A DNA stretch of 64,000 bases from Duganella fentianensis (GCF_009857835.1 NZ_WWCL01000004.1:62001-126000), one strand, 5' to 3'; shown: positions 31,677-41,317, numbered from the stretch's first letter. Numbers and translations: made by a program. The notes: generated by a model from the letters alone, not told the origin.

Positions 31677-32714
31677 ATGATCAAAGTGGGCATTGTTGGC
31701 GGCACCGGTTATACCGGCGTGGAATTGCTGCGACTGCTGGCCGTTCATCCTGATGTAGAGCTGACAGCGATTACGTCGCGCAAGGAAGACGGTTTGCCCG
31801 TGGCCGACATGTTCCCGTCGCTGCGCGGCCGCGTGCATCTGGCGTTTTCCTCGCCGGACAAGGCTGATCTGCGCCAGTGCGACGTGGTGTTCTTTGCTAC
31901 CCCGCATGGCGTGGCCATGGCGCAGGCGCCGGAACTGCTGGCAGCCGGCGTGAAAGTGATCGATCTGGCGGCCGACTTCCGTATCAAGGACCGCGCCGTG
32001 TTCGAGCAGTGGTACAAGATCGAGCATACTTGCCCGGAACTGCTGGAAGAGGCGGCCTATGGCCTGGCTGAACTGAACCGCGACGCGATCAGCAAAGCCC
32101 GTCTGGTGGCCAATCCGGGCTGCTACCCGACCACCATGCAGCTGGGTTACTACCCGCTGCTCAAAGCCGGCGTGATCGATGCTGCCGGCCTGATTGCCGA
32201 CTGCAAATCGGGCGTGTCCGGTGCTGGCCGCAAAGCGGAAATCGGCACCCTGTTCTCGGAATCCAGCGACAACTTCAAAGCCTACGGCGTGGCCGGTCAC
32301 CGCCACACGCCGGAAACCGTGGCGCAGCTGCAGAAATTCACCAGCGCGCCGGTGGAACTGGTGTTCACCCCGCATCTGGTGCCTATGATACGCGGCATGC
32401 ACTCGACCCTGTACGGCCGCCTGACGCGCGACATCAGCAATGAAGAGCTGCAAGCCCTGTTCGAAGAGCAGTACAAGGATTCGGCGTTTGTCGATGTGAT
32501 GCCGTTCGGCTCGCATCCGGAAACCCGTTCCACCCGTGGCTCGAATATGCTGCGTCTGGCCCTGCACCGTCCGGGCAATGGCCGCACCGTGATCGTGCTG
32601 GTGGTGCAGGACAATCTGGTCAAGGGCGCTTCCGGTCAGGCCGTGCAGTGTATGAATCTGATGTTCGGTCTGGCAGAAAATACCGGCCTGACCCAGATCG
32701 CGCTGCTGCCATAA
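31677..32714 (+). CDS. argC: N-acetyl-gamma-glutamyl-phosphate reductase
   Basis: A 345-aa enzyme for the third step of arginine synthesis, reducing N-acetylglutamyl phosphate with NADPH. The Rossmann start is [20 protein letters not shown]. The catalytic Cys is in [12 protein letters not shown] (about 150). Other signatures are [12 protein letters not shown] and HRHTPE near 215. Length fits the type-1 ArgC group. A ribosome site (aaggg) precedes the ATG. It is followed 65 bp later by a bactofilin gene, the usual order in this family of bacteria. Confidence 0.97.
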   Translation: MIKVGIVGGTGYTGVELLRLLAVHPDVELTAITSRKEDGLPVADMFPSLRGRVHLAFSSPDKADLRQCDVVFFATPHGVAMAQAPELLAAGVKVIDLAADFRIKDRAVFEQWYKIEHTCPELLEEAAYGLAELNRDAISKARLVANPGCYPTTMQLGYYPLLKAGVIDAAGLIADCKSGVSGAGRKAEIGTLFSESSDNFKAYGVAGHRHTPETVAQLQKFTSAPVELVFTPHLVPMIRGMHSTLYGRLTRDISNEELQALFEEQYKDSAFVDVMPFGSHPETRSTRGSNMLRLALHRPGNGRTVIVLVVQDNLVKGASGQAVQCMNLMFGLAENTGLTQIALLP

Positions 32715-32779
32715 ATCAAACGCAGGCTGGCTGCGGCGGGTAGATTAGGTTCTACCTGCCTGCTAGCGGAAAGCCTGCC

Positions 32780-33151
32780 ATGATCGAGATCGACAGCCTG
32801 ATCGGCGAACAGATGCGCGTAGTCGGGCATCTGATGTTCCGCGGCGGGCTGCGCATCGACGGCGTGGTGATCGGCAATGTGGTGGCTGAAGCAGGCCAGT
32901 ACGGCTATCTGGTGATAGCCGCAAATGGCCGGGTGGAAGGCGAAGTGTGTTGCGAACACGTCATTCTCGACGGCGAAATAAAAGGTTGCGTGATTTGCGC
33001 TAATTTGCTTGAAATGCAGCCACATGCCCGCATCATCGGCGATGTCTGGTATAAGGTGCTGGAAATGCATGGTGGCGCTAGGGTGCTGGGGCATCTGCAT
33101 CCACTGGAAAGCCGGGGCCGGACTGCGGCAATTATGCGCCCAAGAGCATGA
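32780..33151 (+). CDS. Bactofilin (polymer-forming cytoskeletal protein)
   Basis: A 123-aa bactofilin. Such proteins polymerise without nucleotides into filaments at the membrane and organise cell-wall or surface machinery. The beta-helical repeats of the DUF583/bactofilin domain are visible (MRVVGHLMFRGGLRIDGVVI, ANGRVEGEVCCEHVILDGEI, HARIIGDVWYKVLEMHGGA). The domain is flanked by short tails, the C-terminal one basic. It lies between argC and erpA on the same strand. Confidence 0.92.
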   Translation: MIEIDSLIGEQMRVVGHLMFRGGLRIDGVVIGNVVAEAGQYGYLVIAANGRVEGEVCCEHVILDGEIKGCVICANLLEMQPHARIIGDVWYKVLEMHGGARVLGHLHPLESRGRTAAIMRPRA

Positions 33152-33166
33152 TTTTCGCCAAAGGTC

Positions 33167-33172
33167 TATAAT
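33167..33172 (+). promoter_or_regulatory. -10 element for erpA
   Basis: TATAAT lies 30 bp upstream of the erpA ATG, followed by a ribosome site (taggagt) at 33191-33197. The -35 region is weak. Confidence 0.5.
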
Positions 33173-33202
33173 GGATCAAATTGTTCTACCTAGGAGTCTG
33201 AA

Positions 33203-33565
33203 ATGAACGCTGTCGCCGACGCACAAGATGTAATGCCTGCACCAATTATCTTCACCGATAGCGCGGCTGAAAAAGTCGCTCAACTGATCGAGGAAGAGGG
33301 CAATCCGGATTTGAAACTGCGCGTATTCGTACAGGGTGGCGGCTGTTCCGGCTTCCAGTACGGTTTCACCTTTGATGAAATCGTCAACGAAGACGACACC
33401 ACCATGGTGAAAAACGGTGTCCAGCTGCTGATCGACTCGATGAGCTACCAGTATCTGGTTGGCGCCGAGATCGATTACAAGGACGATCTGGAAGGTGCGC
33501 AATTCGTTATCAAGAACCCAACTGCAAGCTCGACTTGCGGCTGCGGTTCCTCGTTCTCGGTCTAA
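33203..33565 (+). CDS. erpA: Iron-sulfur cluster insertion protein ErpA
   Basis: A 120-aa A-type Fe-S carrier that passes clusters to apo-enzymes. The three conserved Cys are C48 in [11 protein letters not shown] and C112/C114 in the C-terminal CGCGSSFSV. Length and the [15 protein letters not shown] start fit ErpA in Burkholderiales. It is an independent unit with its own -10 box and a strong terminator. It is the last core gene before the AT-rich islet. Confidence 0.97.
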   Translation: MNAVADAQDVMPAPIIFTDSAAEKVAQLIEEEGNPDLKLRVFVQGGGCSGFQYGFTFDEIVNEDDTTMVKNGVQLLIDSMSYQYLVGAEIDYKDDLEGAQFVIKNPTASSTCGCGSSFSV

Positions 33566-33599
33566 GGACCGCGCGCCGGTTATCACCGGCAGCTACAGA

Positions 33600-33633
33600 A
33601 CGGCGGGCAACTCCGGTTGCGCCGCCGTTTTTT
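33600..33633 (+). terminator. Terminator after erpA
   Basis: A long stem acggcgg-gcaac with loop tccg and the matching gttgc-gccgccgt is followed by tttttat. Base composition becomes AT-rich directly beyond it. Confidence 0.9.
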
Positions 33634-33928
33634 ATGCATGGAATTCAGAGTTAAGCATATCATTTCTCAATACTGTTCATGGATGCCTGTTTAGACGAGT
33701 TTGATTGGAATTATTGTGTGGATAATGATAGGCGATAGCTATCTAATTTATCAGCGGTGATTGAGTAGTTCGATACTCTGCCGTTTAAGTTTCAAGAGGC
33801 TCCAGTCTTGTGACTTTGAAAATTTATTAGTTGGCTTTGGCGCGTAGTTGTATTATCGTTACCATATTAGATTTAATTATTTACTAGGCCAAGTGGTGGA
33901 TTTGGTTAAAACGCTATTGGGGGAATGA
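33634..33928. other. AT-rich intergenic stretch upstream of the SHOCT-like gene
   Basis: About 295 bp that is much richer in A and T than its surroundings. I see no gene, RNA or clear repeat in it. It presumably carries the promoter of the 33929 gene. It marks the left side of a compositional islet. Confidence 0.6.
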
Positions 33929-34522
33929 ATGAGGCGACTTGTATTATTTACATTTTTTAGTGCTCTAGGAGCCGCGATACATTTTTTGTCATTCCAATTT
34001 ACAGGACCTATCGCTTATAAATTGGCACCTCCGGAGCCCCCGCCAAGAGTGGTCAGTGATGAGGAAGCAATTAAAAAATTGCAAAGTGGAAGGTATGGAT
34101 TTGTATATGCATCACCTTCTGAGCAGGATGTCGAAAATAAAAAATCAAATATACAGTCGGAAGAAAGTTATGATTTTTATGTTCTGCATGTCGAACCAAT
34201 ACGCAATAAAATTGAACTGATAATCAATGTTGTTTTTATAGCACTTTATCTTATTGTCAGCTATTTGTTTTTCGTTCACATCTATCGATGGATAAAAAAT
34301 TCAGATATTGGATCGAGTCTGAGGTTTTTAGGACGTTTTGCAACACGCATAATCGCATTGATTGGTAGGCCATTTTCAGGTGTGATGGGGCTAGTTCAAG
34401 CTCGAAGTGTTGAGGCAGAGTTTTCAAGTATTAAGAATCTTTATGAAAATGGTCTAATAAATGAGAATGACTTCAATGAAAAGAAGCGAAAATTGCAAGC
34501 TAGAATTAAAAAAAATATTTGA
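33929..34522 (+). CDS. AT-rich orphan membrane protein with SHOCT-like C-terminus
   Basis: A 197-aa protein with an N-terminal hydrophobic segment (about 3-22), a soluble loop of about 85 residues, and a second strong membrane helix (about 98-124). The C-terminal end is a SHOCT-like motif, IKNLYENGLINENDFNEKKR, close to the end. SHOCT tails occur on many membrane and phage-related proteins and may mediate oligomer contacts. Codon use is strikingly AT-rich against a GC-rich genome, pointing to recent transfer. A gggg stretch precedes the ATG. No further function can be assigned. Confidence 0.7.
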   Translation: MRRLVLFTFFSALGAAIHFLSFQFTGPIAYKLAPPEPPPRVVSDEEAIKKLQSGRYGFVYASPSEQDVENKKSNIQSEESYDFYVLHVEPIRNKIELIINVVFIALYLIVSYLFFVHIYRWIKNSDIGSSLRFLGRFATRIIALIGRPFSGVMGLVQARSVEAEFSSIKNLYENGLINENDFNEKKRKLQARIKKNI

Positions 34523-34535
34523 TATCTGGTTGGAT

Positions 34536-34680
34536 TTAGATAACTAATCCTTCAAGCTCATCGGGTTTATTTATGTTTATTGCTAAATGATCTGTCCCAC
34601 TCCACATCGGTCTTTTGATGTTCTTTTTTAATTCTATTGAAATTGGCTTTTCAATTCCTGAAATAGATAATTTTAGTATG
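34536..34680 (-). pseudogene. Possible 3' remnant of an AT-rich gene
   Basis: On the minus strand a frame of about 45 codons is open up to a TAA at 34536-34538 and reads like protein (ELKKNIKRPMWSGTDHLAIN, then KPDELEGLVI). It is AT-rich like the neighbouring gene and has no start. Upstream it runs directly into the 3' end of anmK in another frame. It may be the truncated tail of a transferred gene. Chance cannot be excluded. Confidence 0.3.
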
Positions 34681-35824
34681 GATAGAGGGCGCCGAGGATG
34701 CGCTCGCCGCGAGCGCCTGTGACGGCGGGCAGGTTGCCGGCCAGCCGTGCCGTGTAGCGCTGGCCCAGCCAGGCAAACGCCAGCGCCTCCACGTGGTTGG
34801 GCGCTACGCCCAGCGCCGCCGTCGATTGCACGCTGGTCTGCGGACCCAGTTCGGCCGCCAGCTGCTGCATCAGCAGGGCGTTGTAGGCACCGCCGCCGCA
34901 GACGTACACGGCGCTGGCTCTGGCGCCGTCAGCATCGCTGCGGATGGCTTGCGCCAGCGTGTGCGCTGTCAGTGCCGCCAGCGTGTGCTGGATGTCGGCC
35001 GGACTGGCGCTGGCCGCTGCAGGGCAGGCCGACAGTTGCTGCTCTAACCAGGCCATGTGGAACAGGTCGCGCCCCGTGCTCTTCGGTGCGGGCAGGGCGA
35101 AGTATGGCTCGCGCAGCAGGCTGGCCAGCAGTGCCGGCACTAGCTGGCCAGTGGCGCCCCAGGCGCCGTCCTGATCATATTCGCGGCCCAGATGGCGCTG
35201 TATCCAGCCATCGAGCAGGGCGTTGCCGGGGCCCGTGTCGAAGCCGCGCACGGCGCTGTCTGCGCCCGCACCCGCACCCGCACCCGCACCTGCGTTCTCA
35301 CCGGACAGGATGCTGATGTTGGCAATGCCGCCGATATTGGCCACCACGCGGGTCTGCCCCGGATGGCTGAACAGGGCGTGGTGGAAGGCTGGCACCAGCG
35401 GCGCACCCTGACCACCAGCGGCGACGTCGCGGCTGCGGAAGTCGGCGATTACGTTGATGCCGCACAGTTCGGCCAGCAGGGCCGGGTTGTTGGTCTGGCG
35501 TGTAAAGCCCAGCTCGGGACGGTGGCGGATAGTCTGGCCGTGCACGGCGACGGCGCCGATCTCGTCGCGGCGATGCCCGCTCTGTTCCAGCAGCAGGGTC
35601 ACGCAGTCGGCGTACACGCGGGCCAGTCCGTTGGCGGCCAGCGCTTCCCGTTCGATTTCATTGCTGCCAGCAGCCTGCAAGGCCATCAGCTCTGCGCGCA
35701 GCGCGGGCGGGAAAGCCAGGAAGGCGGCGCCCAGCGTGGCGATGCCATCCGCATCGATGCGGGCCAGTGCGGCGTCCACGCCATCCATGCTGGTGCCTGA
35801 CATCAGGCCGATAAATAAACTCAT
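34673..35824 (-). CDS. anmK: Anhydro-N-acetylmuramic acid kinase
   Basis: A 383-aa kinase that phosphorylates anhydro-MurNAc for cell-wall recycling. The ATP loop GLMSGTSMDGVDAALA is at the start, with DFRSRDVAAGGQGAPLVPAF near 145-165 and VCGGGAYN in the C-terminal lobe. The start MSLFIGLMSGT was chosen; the longer frame from 35887 adds 21 basic residues with no similarity. An AG-repeat of about 10 residues (GAGAGAGAGAD, from a hexanucleotide repeat near 35266-35294) is inserted after LSGEN. Its 3' end abuts the AT-rich islet. Confidence 0.95.
   Translation of the reverse strand: MSLFIGLMSGTSMDGVDAALARIDADGIATLGAAFLAFPPALRAELMALQAAGSNEIEREALAANGLARVYADCVTLLLEQSGHRRDEIGAVAVHGQTIRHRPELGFTRQTNNPALLAELCGINVIADFRSRDVAAGGQGAPLVPAFHHALFSHPGQTRVVANIGGIANISILSGENAGAGAGAGAGADSAVRGFDTGPGNALLDGWIQRHLGREYDQDGAWGATGQLVPALLASLLREPYFALPAPKSTGRDLFHMAWLEQQLSACPAAASASPADIQHTLAALTAHTLAQAIRSDADGARASAVYVCGGGAYNALLMQQLAAELGPQTSVQSTAALGVAPNHVEALAFAWLGQRYTARLAGNLPAVTGARGERILGALYPY
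35266..35295. repeat. Hexanucleotide repeat in anmK
   Basis: Four to five copies of gcaccc (plus strand) code an Ala-Gly tract in AnmK on the minus strand. Copy-number change would preserve the frame. Confidence 0.75.
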
Positions 35825-35893
35825 GTGGCGTCTGCTTTCTGTTGCGAGTGTAGGGGATAGGCGCTGCCGGACCATGCGGCTTTGCATGAGTAT

Positions 35894-35922
35894 AAAAAAA
35901 ACAGGCCGCCGTGGCGACCTGT
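35894..35922 (-). terminator. Terminator of the M23 peptidase gene
   Basis: On the minus strand, arms acaggtcgcc and ggcggcctgt (one G-T pair) are followed by a run of eight T residues. It lies between the M23 gene and anmK, so these two minus-strand genes are separate units. Confidence 0.85.
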
Positions 35923-35972
35923 GTTTTGCTGTTGCTGCGAATTTGCCTGCGCGGCGGGCTGATTTGGCTGGC

Positions 35973-37355
35973 TTATTTGGCTGCCACGCGGGTGCCGCGC
36001 GAGCCGCCCGGCTGCAGCAGCGCGAAGCGGTGCGCCATGTCGGAGGCGTAGGTCTTGAAGCGGCTCATTTCGGCTGCCGTCAGCGGTGCCTGCTGCTGCA
36101 CGTTCATGGTGTTCGGGTCGCGTGCATCGCCGCCGACGCGGAATTCGTAGTGCAGGTGGGCGCCGGTGGACCAGCCGGTGGTGCCGACATAACCGATCAC
36201 GTCGCCCTGGCTGACTTTGCTGCCCTTCTTGATGCCATTGGCGAAGCGGCTCATGTGGGCGTAGGCCGTGGTGTAGTTGGCCCAGTGCTTGACGATGATG
36301 AAATTGCCGTAGCCGTTCTGGGTGCCGGCGAAATCGATCACGCCATCACCGGCGGCACGGATAGGGGTGCCCGTTGCGGCCGGGAAGTCTATGCCTTTGT
36401 GGGCTTTCCACTGGCCCGAAATCGGGTGCACGCGCATGGCGAAGCCGGAGGAAATCCGCGAGAACTCGACGGGCGATTTGAGGAATGCTTTCTTCAGCGA
36501 TTTACCGTCGAAGCTGTAATAGCCGCCGCCCTGTTTGCTTTGCGGATCTTCGAACCAGACCGACTGGTAGGTAGTGCCCTTGTTGGTGAATTCGCCGGCC
36601 AGTACGCGGCCGGCGCGGACGAATTCGCCGTCCTGCCAGAAGGTTTCATAGACCACGTTGAAATGGTCGCCCTTTTTCAGGTCGCCACGGAAGTCTATGC
36701 TGGTGGAGAACATCTCGACGATCTGTTTGACGATGCTGTCGGGCAGCTTGGCGCCGTCTTCGCTGGAGTCGGTCGCTGCGTACAGGGTGGAACTGATGGT
36801 ACGGGCATGCATTTCCACGCGGCGCTCCAGCTTGGCGGCTTCTTCCTGCGCCACGAAAGCACTGCCTTTGCGGGTGATGCGGATGTTCTTGACGGGGATG
36901 TCCTTGCCATCCACCACGACGGCGCGCAGCCATTGCAGGTTGCCGTCTTCGTCGGTCTGCGCCTGCACGCGTTTGCCAGCCTTGAGCTGCATCACGCCTT
37001 TGGCGACGCTGTCTTTCTTGATGAAGGTTTCGGCCGCTTCGTCATCCACGCCCAGACGGGTGAGCAGGGTGGCCAGCGTGTCGCCGGCGCGGATTTTTTC
37101 TTCGTGGACGAATTGTTCGGTAGCGGACTTCTGTTCGATGGCAGCGATCTGGGCGCCCAGATCAGGTGCGACGACGTCTTCCTGAACCGACTTCACGGGC
37201 AGATCCGATGCATCAGGCGCCAGTGGTGCAACGCCGGCAGCACCAAAAGCACATACTGCAAGAAACAATGCAGACGCGCTGACAATGCGCGCTTTGCGCG
37301 TCGAACCTAGCAGACTGAACAAGCGTGAGCTTGTGATTTTATGTATTTGGTTCAT
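35973..37355 (-). CDS. M23 family peptidoglycan metallopeptidase
   Basis: A 460-aa envelope protein of the MepM/YebA type that cuts peptide cross-links in peptidoglycan. It has one N-terminal membrane anchor (about 25-45), a LysM/OapA-like region near 80-130 (KIRAGDTLATLLTRLGV), and a C-terminal LytM domain. The LytM zinc site is present: HKGIDFPA (H near 318, D near 322) and HLHYEFR (near 399). Further motifs are RVHPISG and GNFIIVKHW. It is divergent from tyrS with 158 bp between them, a conserved arrangement in betaproteobacteria. Confidence 0.93.
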   Translation of the reverse strand: MNQIHKITSSRLFSLLGSTRKARIVSASALFLAVCAFGAAGVAPLAPDASDLPVKSVQEDVVAPDLGAQIAAIEQKSATEQFVHEEKIRAGDTLATLLTRLGVDDEAAETFIKKDSVAKGVMQLKAGKRVQAQTDEDGNLQWLRAVVVDGKDIPVKNIRITRKGSAFVAQEEAAKLERRVEMHARTISSTLYAATDSSEDGAKLPDSIVKQIVEMFSTSIDFRGDLKKGDHFNVVYETFWQDGEFVRAGRVLAGEFTNKGTTYQSVWFEDPQSKQGGGYYSFDGKSLKKAFLKSPVEFSRISSGFAMRVHPISGQWKAHKGIDFPAATGTPIRAAGDGVIDFAGTQNGYGNFIIVKHWANYTTAYAHMSRFANGIKKGSKVSQGDVIGYVGTTGWSTGAHLHYEFRVGGDARDPNTMNVQQQAPLTAAEMSRFKTYASDMAHRFALLQPGGSRGTRVAAK

Positions 37356-37513
37356 GCAATCAGTTAAAATTTGCCGCTTGAACTATTCGATAGGGTTTTA
37401 TTTCTTCTTCTTGTGGTCTAAGTTCGTTTTCGTACGGCAATATTGATCGATCGAGGATTATATCAAATTCTATCCGCTACTCACCCATTTCTGAAAAATA
37501 CCGCCCTAAAATT

Positions 37514-38767
37514 ATGACTACTACTGCATCGACAGCGCCGTCCTCGAATGAGAACCTGCCCCTGACAGACCGTGTACTGGAGGCGCTCGCCATCACGAAA
37601 CGGGGCGTTGACGAGTTGCTCATTGAAAGTGAGTTCGCCCAGAAGCTGGCTCGCTCGGAAAAATCCGGTGTGCCGCTGCGCATCAAGCTCGGACTTGATC
37701 CAACCGCTCCTGACCTGCATCTGGGCCATACGGTAGTGCTGAACAAGATGCGTCAATTGCAAGATCTGGGGCATCAGGTGATTTTCCTTATCGGCGACTT
37801 CACGTCCATGATCGGTGACCCTTCGGGCCGCAACATGACCCGTCCGCCGCTGACGCGCGAGCAGGTCGAGCAGAACGCCATGACTTATTTCAAGCAGGCG
37901 TCGCTGGTGCTGGATCCGGCTAAAACAGAAATCCGCTACAACTCCGAGTGGTGCGACCCGCTCGGCGCACGCGGCCTGATCAAGCTGGCCTCGCACTACA
38001 CGGTGGCACGCATGATGGAGCGTGATGATTTTAGCAAGCGTTTCAAGAATGGGACTCCGATTGCCGTCCACGAGTTCCTGTATCCGCTGATGCAGGGCTA
38101 CGATTCGGTGGCTTTGAAGGCCGACCTTGAGCTAGGTGGAACGGACCAGAAATTTAACTTGCTGGTTGGCCGCGAGCTGCAGAAGGACTATGGCCAGGAG
38201 CCGCAGTGCATCCTGACCATGCCGCTGCTGGAAGGTCTGGACGGCGTCGAGAAGATGTCCAAGTCCAAGAACAACTACATCGGCATTACCGAAGTGCCCA
38301 ACACCATGTTCGCCAAGATCATGAGTATTTCCGACACCATGATGTGGAAATACTATGAACTGCTGTCGTTCCGCTCGCTGGCCGATCTGGCTGCGCTGAA
38401 GGCAGCGGTGGAAGGCGGCGCCAACCCGCGCGATGCCAAAGTGGCACTGGCGCAGGAAATCGTCGCGCGCTTCCACTCGCAGGATGCGGCCGAGCAGGCG
38501 CTGAACGATTTCGTCAACCGCTCCAAAGGCGGGATTCCTGACGATATCGCCGAAATCACCGTGCCGGGCGCGCCGTCCGGCATCCAGCAGCTGCTGAAGG
38601 CGGCCGGTCTGTGCGCCTCCGTTTCGGAAGCGGGCCGCATGATAGAGCAGGGCGGCGTGCGCATCGATGGCACCGTCATCAGCGACAAGACGCTGAAAGT
38701 CGAGGCCGGCACCATGGTGCTGCAGGTCGGCAAGCGCAAGTTCGCCCGCGTCACGCTGACGGCATGA
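37514..38767 (+). CDS. tyrS: Tyrosyl-tRNA synthetase
   Basis: A 417-aa class I synthetase charging tRNA-Tyr. The HIGH signature appears as HLGH (69-72) in [17 protein letters not shown], and KMSKS as EKMSKSKNN (about 245). The anticodon-binding S4 domain is at the C-terminus (about 345-417, [14 protein letters not shown]). The KMSKS and HLGH spelling fits the TyrZ-like subgroup. Its stop overlaps the dtd start (ATGA), so the two are translationally coupled. Confidence 0.97.
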   Translation: MTTTASTAPSSNENLPLTDRVLEALAITKRGVDELLIESEFAQKLARSEKSGVPLRIKLGLDPTAPDLHLGHTVVLNKMRQLQDLGHQVIFLIGDFTSMIGDPSGRNMTRPPLTREQVEQNAMTYFKQASLVLDPAKTEIRYNSEWCDPLGARGLIKLASHYTVARMMERDDFSKRFKNGTPIAVHEFLYPLMQGYDSVALKADLELGGTDQKFNLLVGRELQKDYGQEPQCILTMPLLEGLDGVEKMSKSKNNYIGITEVPNTMFAKIMSISDTMMWKYYELLSFRSLADLAALKAAVEGGANPRDAKVALAQEIVARFHSQDAAEQALNDFVNRSKGGIPDDIAEITVPGAPSGIQQLLKAAGLCASVSEAGRMIEQGGVRIDGTVISDKTLKVEAGTMVLQVGKRKFARVTLTA

Positions 38768-39225
38768 TAGGCCTGCTGCAAAGAGTCAGCAGCGCCAGTG
38801 TGGTGGTCGATGGCGCCACCATAGGTGCCATCGAAGCCGGTCTGATGGTGCTGGTGTGCGCCGAACGGCACGACAGCGAGCAGGAGGCCGATGCCTTGCT
38901 GAACAAGCTGCTGGGCTACCGCGTGTTTGCCGACGAGGCGGGCAAGATGAACCGCAGCGTGACGGATACGGGCGGCGCGCTGCTGCTGGTGCCGCAGTTC
39001 ACGCTGGCAGCCGACACCAATTCGGGCACCCGCCCTTCGTTCACGCCCGCTGCGGCACCAGCCGATGGCAAGCGTTTGTTCGAGTATTTTCTGGCGCAGG
39101 CGCGGCAGCGCCATCCCAAGGTTGCGTGCGGCCAGTTCGGTGCCGACATGAAGGTGTCGCTGACCAATGACGGCCCTGTGACCTTCTGGCTGCAGACCCG
39201 TCCCAAAGCGGCGCCCGCGGCGTAA
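38764..39225 (+). CDS. dtd: D-aminoacyl-tRNA deacylase
   Basis: A 153-aa proofreading enzyme that hydrolyses D-aminoacyl-tRNA, notably D-Tyr-tRNA, which matches its coupling to tyrS. Family motifs are [17 protein letters not shown] at the start, PQFTLAADT (about 78-86) and the C-terminal [12 protein letters not shown]. The ATG at 38764 overlaps the tyrS stop. An earlier in-frame start at 38611 lies inside tyrS and is not credible. A terminator follows. Confidence 0.96.
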   Translation: MIGLLQRVSSASVVVDGATIGAIEAGLMVLVCAERHDSEQEADALLNKLLGYRVFADEAGKMNRSVTDTGGALLLVPQFTLAADTNSGTRPSFTPAAAPADGKRLFEYFLAQARQRHPKVACGQFGADMKVSLTNDGPVTFWLQTRPKAAPAA

Positions 39226-39302
39226 GTAGCACACATAAGAAACGCTGCCAGCACGCGTGCCGTCCGCGGTGACCTGTGCTGGCAGAGCATGCCCGTAGTC
39301 CC

Positions 39303-39329
39303 AGCCACGCCGTAGTGCGTGGCTTTTTT
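39303..39329 (+). terminator. Terminator of tyrS-dtd
   Basis: agccacgc and gcgtggct enclose a cgtagt loop and are followed by tttttg, 10 bp before the next gene. Confidence 0.88.
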
Positions 39330-39339
39330 GTGAAGTCAC

Positions 39340-39990
39340 ATGAATAACAGCACCATACTTCTGATTCGTCATGGCGAAACGCCGTGGAACGCCGTACGCC
39401 GTCTGCAGGGCCATACCGATATTCCTCTCAACGAGGAGGGCGAACGGCAGGCGGCGGCGCTGGCGCGCGCGCTGCTGGAGCAGGGCGTGGATGTGCTGGT
39501 GGCCAGCGATCTGCAGCGCGCCATGCAGACGGCGCAGGCGCTGAGCGAGTTGCAACCAGGGCTGGCGCTGCAGACTGATGCGCGGTTGCGCGAGCGCTGC
39601 TACGGCGTGTTCGAAGGCATGCTGTATAGCGAGATCGCCGCGCAATATCCCGACGATTACGCCCGCTGGCAGGCGCGCGAAGTGGATGCCGTGATGCCGG
39701 ACGGTGAGCGGCCGGCCGAGAGTTTCCGCCAGTTCTATCAGCGCTGTCTGGGCGGCATCGCCGACTGGGCCCGGCGCCATCCGGGCCAGACCATCGCCAT
39801 CGTGGCCCACGGCGGCGTGCTGGAATGCGCCTACCGGGCGGCGCGCGGCATGAGCCTGGACAGCCCGCGTGATTTCCAGGTCAAGAACGCCAGTATCAAC
39901 CGCTTCGTGTGGGACGGTGCGCAGTTGCAGCTGGAACACTGGGGCGATGTCGACCATCTGGCGCCGACGGCACTGGACGACATCATCTGA
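39340..39990 (+). CDS. Histidine phosphatase family protein
   Basis: A 216-aa member of the phosphoglycerate-mutase-like superfamily. The catalytic motif is LIRHGETPWN (His11), with ASDLQRAMQTAQ (Arg near 62), LRERCYGVFEG (Glu near 88) and IVAHGGVLECAYR (second His near 150). Size and motifs suit a phosphatase such as GpmB/CobC rather than a glycolytic mutase. A short decamer repeat follows the gene. Confidence 0.9.
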   Translation: MNNSTILLIRHGETPWNAVRRLQGHTDIPLNEEGERQAAALARALLEQGVDVLVASDLQRAMQTAQALSELQPGLALQTDARLRERCYGVFEGMLYSEIAAQYPDDYARWQAREVDAVMPDGERPAESFRQFYQRCLGGIADWARRHPGQTIAIVAHGGVLECAYRAARGMSLDSPRDFQVKNASINRFVWDGAQLQLEHWGDVDHLAPTALDDII

Positions 39991-40020
39991 GTGCTGCCGG
40001 ATCTGAGTGGAGCCGGCGCG

Positions 40021-40060
40021 CGCCGCTACGTGCCGCAACATGCCGCTACATGCCGCAACA
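40021..40060. repeat. 10-bp tandem repeat (tgccgc[at]aca)
   Basis: Four copies of a decamer lie 30 bp after the histidine phosphatase gene, alternating tgccgctaca and tgccgcaaca. The unit is not a multiple of three and is not in a gene. Confidence 0.8.
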
Positions 40061-40167
40061 TTCAATTGCGCTGGTCTGGCGAGCGCAAGTATGAAAAATA
40101 GTGCTTATTATTTGAGCAGTCGATAGGTTAAAATAGAGGGTTCCTTCCCTCGCTACAGTTATTTCCA

Positions 40168-41196
40168 GTGCAAATCGGTCCTTATATCCTGCGCAACAAC
40201 GTTTTCGTCGCTCCCATGGCGGGTGTGACGGATCGTCCGTTCCGTCAGCTGTGCAAACAGCTGGGCGCCGGCTATGCCGTATCGGAAATGGCAGCTTCGA
40301 ATCCGCGCCTGTGGGCCACGGAAAAGAGCTCGCGCCGCACCGACCACACGGGCGAGATGGAGCCGAAAGCCGTGCAGATCGCCGGTGCCGATCCGCAGGA
40401 TCTGGCCGATTGCGCCCGCTTCAACGTCGAGCGCGGCGCCCAGATCATCGATATCAACATGGGCTGCCCGGTGAAGAAAGTCTGCAATGCATGGTGCGGT
40501 TCGGCCCTGCTGCAGCACGAAGAACTGGTGCAGACCATCTTGAAAACCGTGGTGGCGGCCGTCGACGTGCCCGTCACGCTGAAATTCCGCACGGGCTGGG
40601 ACCGTGCCAACAAGAATGCGCTGACCATCGCCAGGATGGCCGAAGACGCTGGTATCGCCATGCTGACGCTGCATGGTCGTACCCGCGCCGACGGTTACAA
40701 GGGCGAGGCCGAATATGACACCATTGCGGCAGTCAAGCGCTCGGTTTCTATCCCCGTGGTGGCCAATGGCGATATCACCACGCCGGAGAAAGCCCGCTAC
40801 GTGCTCGATGTGACGGGCGCCGATGCGGTCATGGTGGGGCGCGCCGCGCAGGGCCGCCCGTGGATCTTCCGCGAGATCGACCACTATCTGCGCACGGGCA
40901 GTCATTTGCCGCCGCCGCTGGTGACCGAAGTGAGCCACCTGATGGACGAGCACCTGCGCGCCCACTATGCCTTCTACGGTGAATACCTGGGGGTGCGCAC
41001 GGCACGCAAGCACATCGGCTGGTATGTGCGCGAACTGCCCGGCGGCGAACCGTTCCGACAGCGTATGAACCTGCTGGAATCGACCGAAGAACAGTTGCAG
41101 GCCGTGGCCCAGTTCTTCGAATCGCAGGCGCAGTACGGCGAGCGGTTACAATACTGCCCTTCGCCCCAGCCCGAAGCTGAGCGAGAGGCGGCCTGA
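40168..41196 (+). CDS. dusB: tRNA-dihydrouridine synthase B
   Basis: A 342-aa FMN enzyme reducing uridine in the tRNA D-loop. It shows the N-terminal PMAGVTDRPFRQLCKQLGA and DINMGCPVKKVCN, with the catalytic Cys in KVCN. LHGRTRADGYKG and the FMN phosphate loop VANGDITTPEKA and VMVGRAAQG follow. Translation starts with GTG. A -10-like taaaat lies at 40129. It is followed by fis, the classical dusB-fis order of proteobacteria. Confidence 0.96.
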   Translation: MQIGPYILRNNVFVAPMAGVTDRPFRQLCKQLGAGYAVSEMAASNPRLWATEKSSRRTDHTGEMEPKAVQIAGADPQDLADCARFNVERGAQIIDINMGCPVKKVCNAWCGSALLQHEELVQTILKTVVAAVDVPVTLKFRTGWDRANKNALTIARMAEDAGIAMLTLHGRTRADGYKGEAEYDTIAAVKRSVSIPVVANGDITTPEKARYVLDVTGADAVMVGRAAQGRPWIFREIDHYLRTGSHLPPPLVTEVSHLMDEHLRAHYAFYGEYLGVRTARKHIGWYVRELPGGEPFRQRMNLLESTEEQLQAVAQFFESQAQYGERLQYCPSPQPEAEREAA

Positions 41197-41317
41197 ACAG
41201 GCAGCCGGCACTATAAAAGACGTCAAAAAAGTCGGATAAGAACGGTGAACACCGCGGCCATAAGCCCCTTGTGATTCATCCGCTTTACAGTTAAATAAAT
41301 ACAGCGAACGAAACAAA

